The notes under the pieces: model-generated
What the model saw: only the letters and a program-made list of their open reading frames with translations
Databases searched by the model: none
What the model was told of the DNA's origin: nothing
Shown here: positions 60,736 to 64,000 of the stretch, piece after piece
How the letters are laid out: each line of letters opens with the position of its first letter
Position numbering within the stretch: the first letter of the stretch is position 1
Assembly (NCBI RefSeq): GCF_003339585.1
Contig: NZ_QPKF01000001.1
Span: 186,001 to 250,000, forward strand
Direction of reading: 5' to 3'
Source of the DNA: Exiguobacterium sp. RIT594
GTDB taxonomy: Bacteria > Bacillota > Bacilli > Exiguobacteriales > Exiguobacteriaceae
Length of the DNA: 64,000 bases
Position numbers and translations under genes: made by a program

Positions 60736-61263
60736 TTGAAAGGTCTGATTAAAATCGAAACGAAATTGATTATTTTACGTGGTAATTCTGGAAGCGGGAA
60801 AACAACAATTGCAAAATTACTTCAAAAAAGTTTAGGTGAAGAAATATTGCTGGTTTCACAGGATATTGTGCGTCGCGAGATGTTGATGGTACCGGATTTG
60901 CAGGGGAATATGTCAATCGAGTTGATCAAAAGAATTACGGAGTTCGGTAAAGGTACATGCAAAGTGGTTATTTTAGAGGGGATATTGAAAAAACAAGTTT
61001 ATGAAGAATTACTACTTAATCTCGTTGACTACTTTGATTATAAAGTCTATGCCTATTACTTTGATTTACCCTTTACAGAAACGGTCGAGCGACATAAATT
61101 ACGTTCCTCTGCAAAAGAGTTCGGGGAAGTACGTTTAAATACCTGGTGGATTCCGCATGATCAGTTAGGAATAAACGGAGAAGTGATGCTCACCATCGAT
61201 ATGAGTCAACAAGACATCGTGGACTTAATTCTTCATCAAATCAAAGAATCGTCCTGTTCATAA
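60736..61263 (+). CDS. Putative P-loop kinase (zeta-toxin/AAA_33-like)
   Basis: A 175-residue protein with Walker A GNSGSGKTTIAKLL near residue 16-29, a possible substrate Asp in LLVSQDIVRREML, and the lid-like stretch YYFDLPFTETVERHKLRSSA. It has the size and motifs of small-molecule kinases related to zeta toxins and chloramphenicol phosphotransferase. Substrate unknown. TTG 60736 is the likely start as it follows the previous gene, but no strong ribosome site is seen and a TTG at 60766 is possible. AT-rich like its neighbour, so the two probably moved together. Confidence 0.75.
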   Translation: MKGLIKIETKLIILRGNSGSGKTTIAKLLQKSLGEEILLVSQDIVRREMLMVPDLQGNMSIELIKRITEFGKGTCKVVILEGILKKQVYEELLLNLVDYFDYKVYAYYFDLPFTETVERHKLRSSAKEFGEVRLNTWWIPHDQLGINGEVMLTIDMSQQDIVDLILHQIKESSCS

Positions 61264-61437
61264 AAAGGGGAATGTACCGGATTACGCGTATACTATTTAA
61301 ACGACATCTTTGTTTATTAGAAATGTAGTGCAGAGCAATCCAAGATTTCAAAAAGGGTTACGTGTTACGTTTTAATCAAGTACACTAAAAGAACTAATTT
61401 TTTCATATTATGTTTTATGGAAATGGAGCTGACACCT

Positions 61438-61947
61438 ATGATACGACGTGCCACCTTGATGGACGGAAAGGCCTTATCGGATTTGATGCGACGGATTGAT
61501 CGGGAAACAAAATATATGTTGTATGAACCGGAAGAACGCAGCATGTCGACGGAACAGGCGGAAGCGTTTATCGAACGATTTGGTCAGGCGGCGAACTCGG
61601 ACATCTTTGTCGTCGATGTCGATGAACAACTTGTCGGCTATGTGTTGGTCGTCGGTGGCAAACCAAGCCGAATCCGTCACCGGGCGAACCTCGTGATCGG
61701 CTTGCTGGATGCCTATACGGGGCGCGGGCTTGGTGCCGGATTACTCGAAGCCGTCGATGCCTTTGCCGTTGAAGCGGGACTTGTCCGGCTGGAACTGACA
61801 GTCCGGAAAGATAACCTGCGGGCAATCGAGTTGTATCATAAGTTCGGCTTCAATATTGAAGGCACGCGGATTGCTTCTTTGTTAATTGACGGCGAGTACG
61901 TCGACGAACTGGCAATGTCGAAGATTTTTACGACAGAAGAAACCTAA
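61438..61947 (+). CDS. GNAT family N-acetyltransferase
   Basis: A 169-residue GNAT enzyme. The acetyl-CoA loop is in LLDAYTGRGLGAGLLEAVDA near residues 93-112, followed by the strand LVRLELTVRKDNLRAIELYH and KFGFNIEGTR, the signature of RimI/SpeG-like enzymes. Start ATG 61438 with GGAG 9 bases upstream. Base composition returns to that of the core genome here. Substrate not known. Confidence 0.85.
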   Translation: MIRRATLMDGKALSDLMRRIDRETKYMLYEPEERSMSTEQAEAFIERFGQAANSDIFVVDVDEQLVGYVLVVGGKPSRIRHRANLVIGLLDAYTGRGLGAGLLEAVDAFAVEAGLVRLELTVRKDNLRAIELYHKFGFNIEGTRIASLLIDGEYVDELAMSKIFTTEET

Positions 61948-62002
61948 AAAAGATGCTCGGATGCCTCCTCTCAAATTGAGACGGGACAGACGAGCATCTT
62001 TT
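61948..62002. terminator. Bidirectional terminator between GNAT and hxlR
   Basis: AAAAGATGCTCG (61948-61959) pairs with CGAGCATCTTTT (61991-62002); T-runs on both strands. Serves the two convergent genes. Confidence 0.88.
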
Positions 62003-62368
62003 TTATTGGGACAATTTCTGTTGTTCAAACTCGACTTCGAGGACATTTTTGGCATAATCCTTACCCCAGTCGTACATCGCGTCCAGAATCGGCATCAGAC
62101 TGTAGCCGTGTGGCGTCAACGAATATTCGACCTTCGGCGGAACGACCGGATACACTTCCCGGTGGATGATATGGTGATCTTCCAGCTCCCGTAACTGATT
62201 GACGAGCATCCGTTGCGTAATGCCGGGCATTAGATTTTTCAGCTCTCCGAAGCGTTTAGTGCCTTCTTTCCCGAGATGCCAAAGAATCAGCATCTTCCAT
62301 TTCCCCCCGATGATCGATAGGGTCAATTCCTTTTCACAATTAAACTGCCGGTCTTCAAAATGTGGCAT
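62003..62368 (-). CDS. hxlR: HxlR family winged-helix regulator
   Basis: A 121-residue HxlR protein. [20 protein letters not shown], then [20 protein letters not shown] (recognition helix) and the wing [13 protein letters not shown]. In Bacillus HxlR activates the hxlAB operon in response to formaldehyde; here it is divergent from hxlAB, so that role is likely. The Cys near the N terminus is conserved in the family and can be redox-reactive. Confidence 0.93.
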   Translation of the reverse strand: MPHFEDRQFNCEKELTLSIIGGKWKMLILWHLGKEGTKRFGELKNLMPGITQRMLVNQLRELEDHHIIHREVYPVVPPKVEYSLTPHGYSLMPILDAMYDWGKDYAKNVLEVEFEQQKLSQ

Positions 62369-62421
62369 CGTCCCACCTCCTTTTTCAGTATAGCCCTCTT
62401 GTCATCGACAGTATACTTTTC

Positions 62422-62451
62422 CGCACTATGTATGAAAAATCGCACTATGTA
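62422..62451. promoter_or_regulatory. Direct repeats in the hxlR-hxlA gap, likely HxlR operator
   Basis: CGCACTATGTA occurs twice (62422-62432 and 62441-62451), 19 bases apart, close to the hxlR side. AGTGCG shortly downstream (62459-62464) is an inverted partial copy. Arrangement fits tandem binding of a dimeric regulator. Confidence 0.65.
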
Positions 62452-62572
62452 AATTAAAAGTGCGTACTTCCCAAGTTCGTCTATGAGGATTATATTTAGT
62501 CATGTTCCTTCACGAACGTCAGAAGGAAGTGCCAGGATCCATAAATAGAGAGAAGAATGGGAGAGATCAATT

Positions 62573-63208
62573 ATGAAATTACAACTCGCAATCGATTTAG
62601 TCGATACAGCAGGTGCCATCGCTTTAGTCAAAGAAATTGGTGAAGAAAACTTAGATATCGTTGAGATCGGGACACCGGTCGTCATCAACGAAGGGCTTCG
62701 TGCCGTTAAAGAAATGAAAGCGGCATTCCCGAACTTAACGGTTCTCGCCGACTTAAAAATCATGGATGCTGCCGGCTATGAAGTCAGCCAAGCTGTCGCA
62801 CACGGTGCCGATATCGTGACGATTCTTGGAGCTGCCGAAGATATGTCGATCCAAGGTGCCGTTGAAGAAGCGAAAAAATCAGGCAAGAAGATTTTGGTGG
62901 ATATGATTGCTGTCAAAGATATCGCGACACGTGCGAAAGAGCTTGATGAACTCGGTGTTGACTACATCTGTGTCCACACAGGTTACGATCTTCAAGCCGT
63001 CGGTCAAAACTCGTTCGAGGATCTCGCGACAATCAAATCCGTTGTCAAAAACGCTAAAACAGCAGTTGCTGGCGGAATCAAGATGGAGACATTACCTGAA
63101 GTCATCGCAGCACGCCCAGACCTCATCATCGTCGGTGGCGGAATTACCGGACAAGACGACAAACAAGGAACAGCGTCAACGATGCGTCGGATGCTGCAAG
63201 AGGCGTAA
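62573..63208 (+). CDS. hxlA: 3-hexulose-6-phosphate synthase
   Basis: A 211-residue TIM-barrel of the orotidine-decarboxylase superfamily. MKLQLAIDLVDTAGAI, ADLKIMDAAGYE (metal-binding and catalytic Asp/Lys/Asp) and GGIKMETLPEV are the HPS signatures. It condenses formaldehyde with ribulose-5-phosphate to 3-hexulose-6-phosphate, used for formaldehyde detoxification. GGGAGAGA precedes the ATG. hxlB starts on the next base after its stop. Confidence 0.95.
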   Translation: MKLQLAIDLVDTAGAIALVKEIGEENLDIVEIGTPVVINEGLRAVKEMKAAFPNLTVLADLKIMDAAGYEVSQAVAHGADIVTILGAAEDMSIQGAVEEAKKSGKKILVDMIAVKDIATRAKELDELGVDYICVHTGYDLQAVGQNSFEDLATIKSVVKNAKTAVAGGIKMETLPEVIAARPDLIIVGGGITGQDDKQGTASTMRRMLQEA

Positions 63209-63757
63209 ATGACACATATTCAAACGATTTTACAAGAGCTGACGTCGACGGTCGAAGCGATTGATCAAGCCGAGACGACGCAACTCGCGGAAGCCGTTCT
63301 GAAGGCAGACCGGATCTTTCTCGCTGGAGCCGGTCGCTCCGGCTTGATGGGCAAAGCGTTTGTCATGCGCCTGATGCACATGAACTTTGATGCATACGTC
63401 GTCGGTGAGACGGTTACCGCGAACTTGCGCGAAGGGGACTTGTTGATCATCGGATCAGGATCCGGTGAGACGAAAACACTCGTCCCGATCGTCGAGAAAG
63501 CGAAACAACTCGGTGGAACCGTCGCGGTCGTTACGATTGAGCCGACGTCGACACTGGCGAAATTAGCGGACTTAACCGTGAAACTGCCGGGAGTGCCGAA
63601 AGAGCGGACAGCCACGGCGGACGAAACGGTTCAGCCGATGGGATCATTGTTTGAACAAACGATGTTGCTGTTCTATGATGCGTTGATTCTCCATATCATG
63701 GCGGCGAAACAACTTGATTCAAAAACGATGTACGGCAAACATGCTAATTTGGAATAG
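63209..63757 (+). CDS. hxlB: 6-phospho-3-hexuloisomerase
   Basis: A 182-residue SIS-domain isomerase. FLAGAGRSGLMGKAFVMRLM and LLIIGSGSGETKTLVPIVEK are the two sugar-phosphate-binding segments, with the family end PMGSLFEQTMLLFYDALIL. Converts the product of HxlA into fructose-6-phosphate. Zero-gap junction with hxlA, with AAGAGG inside hxlA as ribosome site. Terminator follows. Confidence 0.95.
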   Translation: MTHIQTILQELTSTVEAIDQAETTQLAEAVLKADRIFLAGAGRSGLMGKAFVMRLMHMNFDAYVVGETVTANLREGDLLIIGSGSGETKTLVPIVEKAKQLGGTVAVVTIEPTSTLAKLADLTVKLPGVPKERTATADETVQPMGSLFEQTMLLFYDALILHIMAAKQLDSKTMYGKHANLE

Positions 63758-63765
63758 AAGAAATC

Positions 63766-63805
63766 AAAAGACCGATCGACGTGGTGACACGCCGATCGGT
63801 CTTTT
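63766..63805 (+). terminator. hxlAB terminator
   Basis: AAAAGACCGATCG (63766-63778) pairs with CGATCGGTCTTTT (63793-63805). Confidence 0.9.
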
Positions 63806-63867
63806 CAGTTATTATTGAATAGTTAGTTATTTATAAGACGAATTGTAATATTAAGTGCAACACCTAA

Positions 63868-64000
63868 CTGAAAACACATTTCCAGACATTTAATCGACCA
63901 GCTTGTGGTTTGGCATACCATGGCACTACAATTATTCTGCTTGAGTCACTATCGATATTTTGTGATATCGTCATCTCTTCAAGTTATTTTAAAAAATCTG
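63868..64000 (+). pseudogene. Truncated second copy of the 118-aa AT-rich gene (runs off the window)
   Basis: Bases 63870-64000 match 60526-60656 with no gaps; by hand count 123 of 131 bases agree. The frame is kept (THFQTFNRPACGLAYHGTTI, then ESLSIFCDIVIS), but the codon corresponding to Met50 is CTG and the one before it is an in-frame TAA, so the first 49 residues are missing or unrecognisable. Changes include PH to LL within the block. Most likely a 5'-truncated copy left by duplication or recombination. The 3' part is beyond the window. Confidence 0.8.

Overview
The window looks like a chromosome segment of a low-to-mid GC Gram-positive bacterium of the order Bacillales, most probably Exiguobacterium. 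This is an inference from protein character and gene order, not from a database search. Much of the order follows the Bacillus subtilis fliD-hpf-secA-prfB-ftsEX-ctpB-minJ-uvrBA-hprK-lgt-trxB-yvcJKL-clpP-cggR/gapA-eno-secG-rnr-smpB-ssrA arc. No sporulation genes are seen apart from a kapB-like gene, and several loci are arranged differently from Bacillus.

Region by region: (1) 1-8281 is motility and competence. The end of fliD, fliS and a fliT-like gene lie on the plus strand. Facing them on the minus strand is a six-gene unit (FliK-like, FlhB-C-like, FliS-like, flagellin, YaaR, DUF2225) with a SigD-type promoter, plus a membrane GGDEF protein and comK. (2) 8448-13484 holds cspA, hpf, secA and prfB; prfB has no programmed frameshift. 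(3) 13551-21413 is envelope and division: GNAT, YitT-type protein, cytochrome c551, ftsEX, an M23 hydrolase, CtpB-like protease and MinJ-like protein. (4) 21514-28117 is uvrBA under a LexA-type box, a YvlB-like DUF4097 protein and a small membrane protein. (5) 28202-38094 is hprK-lgt-ppaX-yvoF-kapB, a TPR protein, trxB, rapZ-yvcK-whiA, a small ribbon-helix-helix-like protein and CtsR-controlled clpP. (6) 38237-47236 is tRNA-Arg(CCG), rpoN, a glutaredoxin-like gene and the glycolytic set cggR-gapA-pgk-tpiA-gpmI-eno. (7) 47237-49955 is accessory: an acyl-ACP desaturase, a zinc-ribbon protein, a strongly structured intergenic element and two unrecognised small genes. (8) 49997-55759 is the ribose operon rbsRKDACB with an RbsR-type palindrome and a cre site. 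(9) 55791-60278 is secG, est, rnr, smpB and tmRNA. (10) 60279-64000 is accessory: an AT-rich pair (unknown 118-aa protein and a P-loop kinase), GNAT, hxlR and hxlAB (ribulose monophosphate enzymes), then a truncated second copy of the 118-aa gene running off the window.

Functionally the window joins carbon control (HPr kinase, CggR, CcpA site, ribose uptake feeding ribose phosphates, HPS/PHI linking pentose and hexose phosphates), protein export (SecA, SecG, Lgt), ribosome rescue and hibernation (tmRNA/SmpB, RNase R, HPF, RF2), and flagellar assembly. The strongest candidates for something undescribed are the folded element at 48793-49043, the flagellin operon that carries its own FliK/FlhB/FliS-like proteins, and the duplicated AT-rich gene downstream of ssrA.
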